Part shown: positions 30,501 to 39,372 of the stretch, in pieces
How positions within the stretch are numbered: the first letter of the stretch is position 1
Layout: each line of letters begins with the position of its first letter
Source: Asparagopsis taxiformis
Lineage: Eukaryota > Rhodophyta > Florideophyceae > Bonnemaisoniales > Bonnemaisoniaceae
Reading direction: 5' to 3'
Assembly (NCBI GenBank): GCA_030407315.1
Contig: JALQPE010001888.1
Location: forward strand, 62,001-126,000
DNA length: 64,000 nucleotides
Notes under the pieces: model-generated
Told to the model about the DNA's origin: nothing
Seen by the model: the letters and a program-made list of their open reading frames with translations, nothing else
Databases searched by the model: none
Translations under genes and position numbers: made by a program

Positions 30501-31638
30501 ACTCATGCTGCGATAGCATCGCTATAATTTTCTCCTTCAACTGCGGTTGCTGAAGGTGTTCCAAGGATACATCCTCCCGCCATTGCGGATTCTCTTTCTC
30601 CTTGGTTCCCGTCGCCGGGTTGGTCAGACTGATGATACGGTCTGTACCGGAAGAGGATAACTCACTGGGGAGCTTTCGATCGGCTGTGCCGGGTGCTCGA
30701 CGAGCAATACCAACAACCGTCCCCTTCGGGAGGTATCTCTCTGCTGACCCAAAATTCGTTAGAATAACAGTGAAGACTGTTCGAGGAATGATTTCGGCAA
30801 TGCCGTTCGGCATTGAGATCCGCTGTCGGTGGAAAAGTTTTCCCTTCGCCTCGAGGAGGCTTAGTCCGCCCCCAGCACAGACAACCGATGCGGTTACTTG
30901 ACTCATGGGGGGAAGGGTGATTTCTCTTGCTAGCCGGATCCTGTTGGACTGGTGGTCCAAGTCAGTACCCTGCGAAGGGCTTGAATCATGTATATAGCAA
31001 GAAGAAGAAGAGTTGTTCATTTTACTCACATTCTGCATAAGCAGTATGGCTATCGAGCCACCATCATGCACATCAATGCGCTGAGCGCGGCATCGAATTG
31101 CCTCTACATGCGAGTTCATGATACCTGTTCCCAGGATAACTGGTACTGCCAGCTTAGGGGCTACAAAGAATTCTGCGTCCAGAAGCTTTCGGCCTAGCTG
31201 TATTAGCAGCTTGATTCTTCCCGTTATCCTGAGAGGATTACCATTGGCGTCTGCCAGTTGAGGGATATTCCCGGTCTGCGCGGCATAGGCCTTCCATCCC
31301 TTCGGTAAGGTTGATTCTTGGACGACCGAAGGACCGGAACCGGTGTCCATAACCATACGCATGGGCGTTAGAAGTGTCTCGGAAATTCCGATCGAACCTA
31401 AAACCACGTAGTGGGCTGCCTTCAAGAGACATGCAGCCTTTGGCTGAGAGGGGAGGGGATAAGGGATATCCCCGGTTGGTGTCTGGGTAGGACGGTTCAA
31501 CCGTTTTGGTTTCTTCGTTCCACCCTGTGGAGGTGTAGATGGTGCGATATCCACCCCACAGCGAAGCTGTTCCACCCCCTGGCGGGAGCGCGACACCTCA
31601 CTCCCCCCGGTTAGTTTTCCGACGAAGTGTCGGATGTT
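27568..31638 (-). CDS. pol: Pol polyprotein of gypsy element 2 (protease to integrase)
   Basis: The open frame extends from 31638 and has no early ATG; it overlaps the gag end by 28 nt in the -1 frame, so it should be made by frameshifting. The only nearby slip candidate is GGAAAAC just before the gag TAA, which is not a canonical heptamer. Domains in order: protease DTGSG; RT with FTTLDCNSGYWQIP and YLDDVIVF; RNase H with DTDASAYQIGCALL and SDHNALRW; integrase HHCC (HHDVLAGHPG, CQACAKN) and the D, D, E blocks VSIDLLGPLP, LLSDNGPQF, YHPQTNGQVERYNR. Catalytic residues are intact over about 1340 codons. It is closely related to the pol of element 1. Confidence 0.92.
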   Translation of the reverse strand, partial: NIRHFVGKLTGGSEVSRSRQGVEQLRCGVDIAPSTPPQGGTKKPKRLNRPTQTPTGDIPYPLPSQPKAACLLKAAHYVVLGSIGISETLLTPMRMVMDTGSGPSVVQESTLPKGWKAYAAQTGNIPQLADANGNPLRITGRIKLLIQLGRKLLDAEFFVAPKLAVPVILGTGIMNSHVEAIRCRAQRIDVHDGGSIAILLMQNVSKMNNSSSSCYIHDSSPSQGTDLDHQSNRIRLAREITLPPMSQVTASVVCAGGGLSLLEAKGKLFHRQRISMPNGIAEIIPRTVFTVILTNFGSAERYLPKGTVVGIARRAPGTADRKLPSELSSSGTDRIISLTNPATGTKEKENPQWREDVSLEHLQQPQLKEKIIAMLSQHESMWDGSLGDIKATEHRIDVIEGSRPRRQQPYRMGPLRRELASKEIISMLEKGVIEPSNSEWASPVVLVPKKDGKLRFCVDYRRLNDITISDAYPLPRMDDCIDSLGDARVFTTLDCNSGYWQIPVASEDRDKTAFTSHLGTYRFKRLPFGLKNAPATFQRAIDIILSSVRWQTCLIYLDDVIVFSRSEEEHLHQVDQVLTLLRKAGVTLKLAKCHFFEAKVDYLGHVVMPGKLAVAQTATDAIAKATFPTTPTQMRSFLGSCGVFRRFVKGYADISHPLNAMLTKENLPSFGSMPPTEEQRHAFEQLKESLVQPPILALPRVGKPYIVDTDASAYQIGCALLQQQDDDDYRPVGYWSRTLTKPERGYSPTERECLAVVWAVTTLRPYLEQTKFVVRSDHNALRWLMNITDPSGRLCRWRLRLSEFDYTIVYRPGRVHQVPDALSRVETEGLDPHPVDDEIPTLFAYDLTQEVPVTEEMNPWFFDVLIARNYTDKSLTGINPAVLTTHPQTEGSEPITLNEWIEEQRSDDFCQQVLTSQKSDTVFFEDDQGVLRRKSNLDNSHQVVVPRTLRPRLLKMCHHDVLAGHPGQNRMYETMRLSYYWPAMAADITATVERCQACAKNRLKLRRHANTLKLFPASAPLEEVSIDLLGPLPKTKKGNLHLLVITCRFTKLTQVVPLRSITAYHVAVAFCTHWVFKYGPPRTLLSDNGPQFASKLFQAVCLQLGTKNLFTTTYHPQTNGQVERYNRTLLNMLRNYVNENQNDWDVYAPALTYAYNTHVHRTTGTTGTTPFDLILSRPPPPYSLHHSTRSRQKPDAFLKQDFLQRIAHAIEKSGQRLQATQARYKRDFDRRIRKTKRLLQEGDYVYLDNPEVRERNKLTPLAQGPFKVAKAGRRTVHIERDGLVEQVSHDRVTYAPQPEQEIPHSRLTSNGAPVPAARTDDQAANTVPTMAEERLRRETSGPQRVPLHTGQPQVTL

Positions 31639-33542
31639 TCATCTGAAGATGCTAGAGCATCAACTGCGGTTTCTTCCGAACGAGAAGGACCAATACTCCG
31701 TTGCAATCCGGAAGCCAGATTTGTTTGTTCAACGACGTTGTCGTCCTCGGCAAACGCGACCATTCGCGGAAACGGTTTCTGCCGTTGGAGAACTGTTTTA
31801 GCAGGGACCTGCTTCTTCTTGAACTTGTCGAATTGCCGTTGCTGGCGGCGCATGACTTGTTCCGGCTCTTGCTGGTATGCATAGTTCGCGAAAGCGAAAT
31901 ACATTCCCACGGAACGGGAGAGGTACGGGCATGTGTACAGCACGTGACCGGGTTGCCGGCATCCGGAGCAGCGCCAATTGACCGCTCCCTTCGGGATCAT
32001 GGATTCGGCAAGACTCACATGTTCCTCTGTGAGGGGCGGTACCTCCATCGGCGGTGTCTCCGCGTTCGGTCCCACGGTCAGTGGTTGTAACGTCTGCGAC
32101 GTAGACATTTCTCTCCTCATTCCGAGGTCTTCATTAGCCATGGTAGCTAATAACGCTTTGCGTTTCCTTTCGGCAAGCTCCCTACTAGGGTACATCTTGG
32201 GCTTAGCCGTGTCGGCTGTGGTGGCTCTTAAGGAATCTCCGAGTCCTTTAGCCAAATTGCGTACCGCAAGGAAGTCTTCGCCGTCTCGGCCAACAGTCAC
32301 CTTAACGGTGTCTTTTACCCCCGGGCGTAGCCCTTTGAGGTAGTAGTTTACCAAGTCTCTCTCAGAGAAAACATTAGCACACAACAGTGCGGCCTCTTGC
32401 AGTCTATCGGCGTATTCTGCCTCATCTTCGTGAGGTTCTTGTTTAATACGCGTGACCGCGTCGTAGGCGTCAGCCAAAACTGTATCCGTTGCATAACGAG
32501 AAAGTAAAGCATGGACGGCCTGTGGCCACGTTATCTGCTGGTGCAGTTGATTTAGCAACTTCCTTTTCCGAGATTCGGACGCGATGAATCGTTGCGCATC
32601 TCCTTCAAGGAAATAACGTAGCAACTTTGTTGCTATTCCTTCTGATACTCCGCAGGAGTCACAAGCATCTTGGTACTCCGCAAGGAATCGAAGTATATCG
32701 ATGGGTTGCGTTCCATCGAACGGCGTCAAGGACGCATTGAAGTTCCGGATCTTTTCCGTTATCTTGTAGAGACTTCTACTCTTTCCGTTCGGAGCTTCTG
32801 TCGATGACGACTTGTCTTGTAACCGGTAATACCGGTAGGATACTACACGATCGAACGCGGGTTCGCGGGCTCTTAAAGGAGTTAAGCCTGGTTCCAGGGG
32901 TCCTTCTTCTGTTTCGAATGGATTCGAAGGTGTATCACCAAACCCAAAGACTGGGTCACCCACGTTGGGATTTCGACTTGGTACCGGACGGGCGAGAGAC
33001 TCGCTGAGTAAATCCACTCGATCCGACAAACGTCTGGTGACGTCAACGACCTTGTCGAGCTTCTCGGCTTCCACAGCTACGCTGTTCTCGGCAGTGCCGT
33101 CTTGTTGATTCCACAGCCCTTGGTGCTGATGATCGGAAGAAGAACTAGCGTAGCTTCTCCTTTGTAGGTCGGTGACCTTCTTCTCAAGCCGGATAACCCG
33201 TTGTAGAAAATCCACACGGATAGACTTCCACGTCCCCGAGAAGACTTCTACTTCTTTCTCATCTACCACTTCGTGGCAAATGGCTTTCAGCTTGGGTGCA
33301 AGCAAATCAATCGTGTGATCCACGAGAGTTGAGACGAGATCGCCGTGTCTATCATCGAGGGTGTCCTCAACAGCTTGGCTGATCTCGTCGCGCATCTCTT
33401 TCAATTTATCATTGAGAATCTTGTCTGCATGTTCATGCATAAGTCGGAAGACTCCTTCCTCAGTGACGAATTCTTCGTTTGAACCTCCCCCGATAGGGCC
33501 TGACTCGGAGTCAGAATGTTCCGGAGACTTGTCCGATGGCAT
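31611..33542 (-). CDS. gag: Gag protein of gypsy element 2
   Basis: Start chosen at the ATG at 33542 (MPSDKSPEHSDSESG), 643 codons to a TAA. Acidic N-terminus, a helical and coiled-coil-like segment (about 20-170), a capsid-type region (PFDGTQPIDILRFLAEYQDACDS, then ALLSRYATDTVLADAYDAVTRI and EYADRLQEAALLC) and a CCHC knuckle CSGCRQPGHVLYTC near residue 525-540. The arrangement parallels the element 1 gag. Uninterrupted. Confidence 0.9.
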   Translation of the reverse strand: MPSDKSPEHSDSESGPIGGGSNEEFVTEEGVFRLMHEHADKILNDKLKEMRDEISQAVEDTLDDRHGDLVSTLVDHTIDLLAPKLKAICHEVVDEKEVEVFSGTWKSIRVDFLQRVIRLEKKVTDLQRRSYASSSSDHQHQGLWNQQDGTAENSVAVEAEKLDKVVDVTRRLSDRVDLLSESLARPVPSRNPNVGDPVFGFGDTPSNPFETEEGPLEPGLTPLRAREPAFDRVVSYRYYRLQDKSSSTEAPNGKSRSLYKITEKIRNFNASLTPFDGTQPIDILRFLAEYQDACDSCGVSEGIATKLLRYFLEGDAQRFIASESRKRKLLNQLHQQITWPQAVHALLSRYATDTVLADAYDAVTRIKQEPHEDEAEYADRLQEAALLCANVFSERDLVNYYLKGLRPGVKDTVKVTVGRDGEDFLAVRNLAKGLGDSLRATTADTAKPKMYPSRELAERKRKALLATMANEDLGMRREMSTSQTLQPLTVGPNAETPPMEVPPLTEEHVSLAESMIPKGAVNWRCSGCRQPGHVLYTCPYLSRSVGMYFAFANYAYQQEPEQVMRRQQRQFDKFKKKQVPAKTVLQRQKPFPRMVAFAEDDNVVEQTNLASGLQRSIGPSRSEETAVDALASSDETSDTSSEN

Positions 33543-33638
33543 CACTTCTACTCTTGTTCAATGAGCTCACGTCTCACGACGAGTTTACTCTTCTTGAGTG
33601 GTTTCGGTGTGTCGCCGGTCGGCTAAGATGTCGGTAAG

Positions 33639-33657
33639 ATTCTAGGTCGAGAGACCA
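33639..33657 (-). other. Primer binding site of gypsy element 2
   Basis: The same 19 nt as in element 1, one nt from the 5' LTR on the - strand, beginning TGGTCTCTCGACC. Conservation between two diverged elements supports its use as the primer site. Confidence 0.8.
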
Positions 33658-33658
33658 A

Positions 33659-34316
33659 TGTAGTAGGTAGAAAATCCGCAAAGCGGCAAAACCACCCTAC
33701 AGGTGTCCCGAGCTTCGGTAGCGTGGTAGAGCAAGCGAATCTTGCGTCAACCGCCAATGGCGTGTATACCACGAAAGGTCTTCCGGTAATGCCGGGTGAA
33801 GGTTGGGGGTGCTCACGCACGAAGTGCGTATTGATGGAGCGAAAGACGTAACCCGTCGAGCTGTATAGCTAAAGCTAATTCGTCCTGGAAGGATGGAATA
33901 GAGCAATGCAAACACTGTTCAGTGGAGTCGTAAATTCCACGTGAGTTTACGTTACCTCTAAAGGTTAAGCACTCTGGCTAATCCAGAGGCGTTTTGTACT
34001 AGTCTAAGTTACTGTAAACAGTTAGGGTAGGTAGACAGTTAGGAATAAATATCCTTATGTGCACCAATCAGATCCCTGATTATGGCGACTGCGGAAGCCC
34101 GCGAGATCACCAACTGTTAGTGTTACAGTGTAAAGTTAGCTGAGTCAGCTTAGTTAAAATTTGCCCCTTGTGGGGTCTTGAGTTGCCCCAGTGGGTCCAT
34201 TCCCTTGACTTGGGCGAGATACAGCGAGGCTGTTTCTATTGGTCAGTCCCGACCCGGGGTCATCCAATAGGATGTTGACACGACCCCACCAGGGCAGACC
34301 ACCGCATGGTATGACA
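33659..34316 (-). repeat. LTR of gypsy element 2 (5' LTR in sense orientation)
   Basis: 658 bp partner of 21989-22647, followed by the second GGTTT duplication at 34317-34321. Differences cluster around 34165-34185. Confidence 0.95.
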
Positions 34317-34321
34317 GGTTT

Positions 34322-34531
34322 ATATCGTAAACTGGTGGGGATATCCCGAACGGATCGTTGAACCACATTCCCTGGGGTGGGTGTGATCAGAGTGCTGAAA
34401 TTCCTCTCTCCACGGGTAGAGGACCCGTCGTCAAAGGACGAATCCTTTCAAAAAAATTGGAAACTGGAAATTTGTTGTTGAAGAAGAAAGAAGTTTTTTA
34501 AGGTTTTAAGTTTGGGAAGAACACTGTCATT
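34322..34531 (+). other. Remaining leader of gypsy element 3
   Basis: The untranslated leader resumes after element 2 and runs to the gag ATG; a short GC-rich hairpin-like stretch lies near 34405-34440. No ORF. Confidence 0.6.
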
Positions 34532-35298
34532 ATGTCGTTATTGAAGCCCAATAAGCCCCGACATTCGATGGAACGCGTGATGCGTTTACTGTTCGGACGT
34601 GGCTACACTCTGTTGGAAGGTACATTTCTCTCATTCAGGTAGGCTCGGATGCAGAAATATCCGATAAACAAGCTATTGATTTCGCTTCGACGTTCATGAC
34701 AGGGGTGGCTGCCAACTGGTGGTTTACCGTTGTCAACGGAGCGAAAATGCCTGATTCTTGGGAGGCCTTCTCAAACCTGGTTATTCAAGAGTTCGTTCCT
34801 CAAGATAGAGCTGTTAGAGCTCGCGATAAGCTCAGCAAGTTGAAACAGAAAACAAGCGTTTCTGCCTATCTTTCCGAGTTTAGGAACATCGTAATCAATA
34901 TCCAGGATATGAGTGAGGGTGAGAAGTTGGCTCGTTTCTGTGAAGGTCTTAAGGCTCATATTCTTCTTGATGTTCGCAAGAACAATCCATCGGACCTTGA
35001 TGCCGCTGCAAACATTGCTCTTAGCGTTGATGGTGCTTATTACGGAGCTGGGTTCTATACAGGAAAAGTTGTTCCTTCAAGTTATTCCGGGTACGCTCCC
35101 ATGGAAATCGGCAACTTCGAGAAAAGCCATTCCATGAATGCCCAGAAGAGGAAGGATATTCGTGAGAACCTATGCTTTGTATGTCACAAGCCCGGTTGCA
35201 GAGCTTATAGGCACAAAGGGGAAGTCAAGAAGAAGCTTAACACGAACAACACTCAGGTTCATTGGGGAGCACCAAGTTCCTTTCCGCAGGAAAACTAG
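34532..35298 (+). pseudogene. gag: Gag of gypsy element 3 (frameshifted)
   Basis: ATG at 34532 starts MSLLKPNKP; the frame then fails and coding continues in another frame from about 34560 (TFDGTRDAFTVRTWLHSV, a typical gag start), through GVAANWWFTVVNG and FVPQDRAVRARDKLSKLKQ, to TAG at 35296. A single indel near 34558 explains the break. The zinc-knuckle region reads CFVCHKPGCRAYRH, with Cys and His exchanged against the usual CCHC order, so it is either a CCCH variant or a damaged knuckle. The gag end overlaps the pol frame by 37 nt. Confidence 0.8.
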
Positions 35299-38200
35299 TC
35301 GGTCCTCCTAAAAACAAGTTGTACGCTCAGGATGGACCTGAAAGGAGTGTGAATGTTCGATGCGCTGATGCGCAAGTTAAGAGACCAGAAAAGCCAGGAA
35401 GGGCTGTTCCAAGGCAGGAGAAGGGCCGTGTAGAGCCGAGAGTCTTGGAAGCTGAATCAAATACTATTGTTGGGAAAGAAAGCATCACTACTGATGACCC
35501 TATACCAGTAGATCCATTATTGGTTTTCCATGGAAAGTTGAACGGATTACCAGTCAAAGTATTGAAAGATGATGGATGCAATACCAACGTAGTAGGGGCC
35601 GAGTTTCTGAGGAAGCAGAAATCTCGAGGAAATTTCATGATTCAGAAAGAGAAAATACAAGTCTCACACTCTCGAAAAGGTTCCACGGAAGAAGCATCTG
35701 AAGTAATCATCAAAGGAAAATTGAATATGGGTTCACATACCTATACATAAAATTGGGTTGTTGCCAATTGTAGGTATGATGTTCTTTTGGGGATGCCATG
35801 GCATGTCGCCCACAATCCAGTTATCGATTACAAAAAAAGGATTGTGAAATGTGGCCATCAGTTGCTTCACGCCTGTAAAGATCCTGATGATCCAAGGATT
35901 CATGTGACGAATCTTGGAGTGAGAAAATTCAGAAAAATGTTACGGAACAGGAAGAACAGTAATGACTTTGAAGTGTATCAAGTATTCGAAAAGGAAAATA
36001 TTCAGGGAATGAAAGGTTCCAAACACAGTGAGAGGTTGGGGAAGTTACTGACAAAGTACCAGGAAGTGTTCAGAAGTGATCTTCCAGATGGACTTCCTCC
36101 CAAGCGAACAGTAGATCACGCGATCGATGTTCAGAAAGATGCTAAACCTCCACTGAGACCTCTATTTCAGCTGTCTCCCGCGGAACTAAGAGCAGCTAAG
36201 GAATATGTCGAGGAACTGCTGAAGAAAGGAAAAATAAGATCAAGTAAGTCACCTTATGGAGCTCCTCTGTTCTTTGTCAAAGAAAAAGACAAGCTTCGTG
36301 GAGTAGTCGATTATCGAGCTTTGAATCGAATCACGAAGAGGAACAACGCTCCATTGCCGAGATCTGATGAAATGTTTGATCGCCTTGGGAGATCAAAATA
36401 TTTTTCAAAACTAGACCTCAAGACGGGGTTCCATCAGATCAGGGTGAAGCCGGAAGACATCGAGAAAACAGCGTTTAATACAAAATATGGGCAGTTCGAA
36501 TATCTTGTCATGCCTATGGGTCTGTGTAACGCTCCTGCAACGTTTCAGACCTTGATGAACCAGATTTTCTATGATTGTATTGATGTTTTCTTGGTTGTTT
36601 ACCTAGATGATCTACTAGTATTCAGCAAAACGGAAGAGGAACATTTTCGGAACTTGGAAACTGTATTGGAACGTCTGAAGAGAAATGAATTGTACGTTTC
36701 TCCAAAGAAATGTGAATTCTTTCAGACAGAGATCGACTTCTTGGGATTTTGGTTGGTAGAGACGGCATCAGGGTTAATCCTGAAAAGGTTGACGTCCTTA
36801 AAACCTGGCCAAAACCAAAATCATTGACAGAGTTGAGAAGTTTCCTTGGTCTCTTACAGTTTTTCCGAAGGTTCATTCCGAAATTCTCTGGGATTGCGTC
36901 TCCATTGACGGATCTGACGAAGAAAGAAAAGGGTATTGGACAATGGGATGAAATCTGTGATGAAGCTTTCCAAAAGTTGAAAGATGCAATGATTCAGGCT
37001 CCAATATTAGTTGCACCTGATTGGAGAAAGGCCTTCCGAGGTCATGTTGATGCATCTCAGCTCGCTGTTGGTGGTACTCTAACTCAGCTGGACGAGAATG
37101 GGAAGGATCGTGTTATTGCCTTCTACTCAAAGAAGTTATCATCCACTGAGGCAGATTATACAGCGAATGACCGAGAACTTTTGGCTTTGATTTGTTTCTT
37201 GGAACGATTTCGATGTTACCTCGAAGGAGTTGAATTTGAAATATTCACAGACAACCAAGTACTAAAGAGTTTCTTTTCGAAAGTCAAGTTGAGTCGAAAA
37301 GAAGCGAGATGGTTGGAAACTCTAGGTAACTTTGGTATATTCCCGATAACCCTCAAACCTGGCAAGATTCATGTATTGGGTGATGTTTTATCAAGGGCTC
37401 CTCACGTTATAGCTGGGCGAAATGCTTCATTTAGCAATATTGAAGTACCTGAAATCAATTTTGAGGACATTGTAACCCGATATGATGATGACCAGTTCTT
37501 CGGACCAGTGGTAAGAGCCATGGAAGGATATTTTCCTGAAGATGAGATTCAGAAACGGAAGCTGGAAAAGATCATACCATTGTTTTGTCGTGAACGGGCG
37601 AGGCTATTTTACAATGGAAATTTGTGTGTACCGAGAAGGTCTGTGTCCAGTATTTTGCAAATGGCACATGACTCTAGGATAAGCGGTCATTTCAAGTTCT
37701 TGAAGACGCTAGCAAGACTTGAAAAATTCCATTGGAGACACAAAGCCCGAGATGTCCGGAAGTATGTGGAGGGATGCATGAAGTGTCAGCAATACAAAGA
37801 CTCTAATCAGAAGAAGTTGACTGATCCAACTTCTTTAGAGATTCCTGAGAGAAGATGAGGATCTCTAGCAACCGACTTTATCGTAAGTCTACCCAAGACA
37901 AAAGACGGTTATGATGCCATAACTACCTGGGTAGACCGGTTGACGAGAAGAGTTCATTTTATCAAGTCAAGAGGTACTGACACTGCTGAGGATGTTGCGA
38001 ATGCATTCTTCTCCAACATATTCAAGCTTCATGGACTTCCTGACTATGTGGTATCGGATCGAGATAGAAAGTTTACATCCAAGTTTTGGGATTGTTTGAT
38101 GGAACTATGTGGCGTTAAGCTCAAGATGTCTACGAGCAGGCACCCACAGACGGATGGCACGTCCGAAATCATGAATCGGATGATTGAGAACTATCTTCGG

Positions 38201-38966
38201 TGCTATTGTTCCTATAACCAAGACAATTGGGATGAACTTCTACCATCTGCAGAGTTTTCCTACAATTCTGCTGTTTCTGAAGATCTAGGTATGTCCCCTT
38301 TTGAGCTGGACTGGGATGGATGGATCCAAAGTCTCCTTTGGACTTTGTATCTGGAAATGAGATACCTGTGCAAAGTGTTGAGGAATTCAAGAAACGGCTT
38401 ACAGCTTCTCTTGAAGATGCTAAGTACTCTTACAACATTGCGAAAGCAGCACAGAGTGCGTATGCCTCCAGAAAGTTCAAGGATCCAGACTATAGGGTGG
38501 GATCCAAGTTATGGATTAACAGGTCTTTGTTCAGGGATGCATACTCTCAGTCTCGGGAAAAGGAGAAGTTGACAGCAAGACGTTTTGGACCGTTTGTTGT
38601 GGAGGAATTGATTGGCAAAAATGCAGTTAGGTTGGATCTTCCTGATCATATCAAGATTCATCCTGTTGTTAATGTCAGTCACACAAATCCTCATATAGAA
38701 CAACCGAGTGATATTGCTGCTCCAATACCTCCTGTACCGGCCCTTGTCCCTGCTATTGAAGGTGATGAAATCGAGGTTGAAGCGATCTTGAATCATAGAA
38801 AAAGAGGACGAGGATATCAGTCCTAACCTTGATGAAAGGTAGTCCTACGCATGATGCTTCATGGCAACCTACGAGGGATTTCATAGACAGAGATGGCACG
38901 AAGACTGGAATATGGTTAGAATACATCCGGAAGAAGAATATTCTACCGGAATATCATGATGAATAA
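35262..38966 (+). pseudogene. pol: Pol of gypsy element 3 (protease to chromodomain, at least five lesions)
   Basis: Protease region with LKDDGCNTNVV (active-site region altered from the usual DTG/DSG), then in-frame TAA at 35748. RT resumes in the same frame: RGVVDYRALNRITKRNN, YFSKLDLKTGFHQI, VVYLDDLLVFS. A frameshift near 36755 leads to RNase H (FTDNQVLKSFF) and the HHCC finger (HDSRISGHFKFL, CMKCQQYK). A TGA at 37856 replaces a probable Trp codon, then the integrase core follows (VVSDRDRKFTS, HPQTDGTSEIMNRM). A frameshift near 38310 precedes the C-terminal domain, and the chromodomain remnant (GSPTHDASWQPTRDFI) is out of frame after 38826, ending at 38964-38966. Clearly non-functional. 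Confidence 0.88.
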
Positions 38967-38993
38967 CTAAGTTGATGAGGACATCAACTGTGT

Positions 38994-39004
38994 GAGGGGG
39001 GAAT
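38994..39004 (+). other. Polypurine tract of gypsy element 3
   Basis: GAGGGGGGAA lies just before the 3' LTR, in the position expected for the plus-strand primer. Confidence 0.7.
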
Positions 39005-39006
39005 AG

Positions 39007-39367
39007 TGTAACGAACTGAAGCTGATGCCAGCAATGGCCAGCATAAACTAGTGTATTCTAGACACTACAAGTTACACTAAGTTTACTCATATACTATAGG
39101 CTGCTAGAAAGTAACTTGCTGTTACGCCTAGAAGTATCTAGTTGGCTATGTCATCGAGTGATGTCATGATGGCATCATGTTAGATTTATTTTGATGACAT
39201 AATTTTATTTTGATTAGTATTTTCTAGAATTAGTTCGACATCGAACTACAATTCTATGGTGGGTATAAAAAGGCATGGTCAACTCCGGTCTTGGGGGATC
39301 GGAGGCATCATCGATCATTCAACTAAAACAACTACCACTCAGCTATCCCGTATACACATTCGTTTCA
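39007..39367 (+). repeat. 3' LTR of gypsy element 3
   Basis: 361 bp, identical by eye to 21034-21394, with TATAAAAA at 39264-39271, followed by the second TACCC. Confidence 0.93.
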
Positions 39368-39372
39368 TACCC

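Larger units (their letters stand above)
21989..34316 (-). mobile_element. Gypsy element 2: 12.3-kb Ty3/gypsy chromovirus nested in element 3
   Basis: LTRs 21989-22647 and 33659-34316 (TGTAGTAGG...GGTATGACA) with GGTTT on both sides (21984-21988, 34317-34321). The - strand order is primer site, gag, pol, displaced chromodomain, and a region with an antisense ORF, the same plan as element 1. The LTR copies differ by about six substitutions and one indel (~1%), four of them clustered in 18 bp. Gag and most of pol are open, but the pol C-terminus and the antisense ORF carry frameshifts, so this copy is probably not autonomous. Confidence 0.95.
21034..39367 (+). mobile_element. Gypsy element 3: Ty3/gypsy chromovirus, about 6 kb, split by element 2
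   Basis: Identical 361-bp LTRs (21034-21394, 39007-39367; TGTAACG...CGTTTCA) flanked by TACCC (21029-21033, 39368-39372). Primer site follows the left LTR, and a G-rich polypurine tract precedes the right one, giving + orientation. The leader (21395-21988) contains a hairpin array and is interrupted by element 2; gag and pol follow at 34532-38966. Coding capacity is destroyed by at least six lesions: gag frameshift near 34558, TAA at 35748, frameshift near 36755, TGA at 37856, frameshift near 38310, and loss of frame near 38825. Identical LTRs with a dead interior suggest recent movement in trans, or LTR conversion. Confidence 0.93.
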
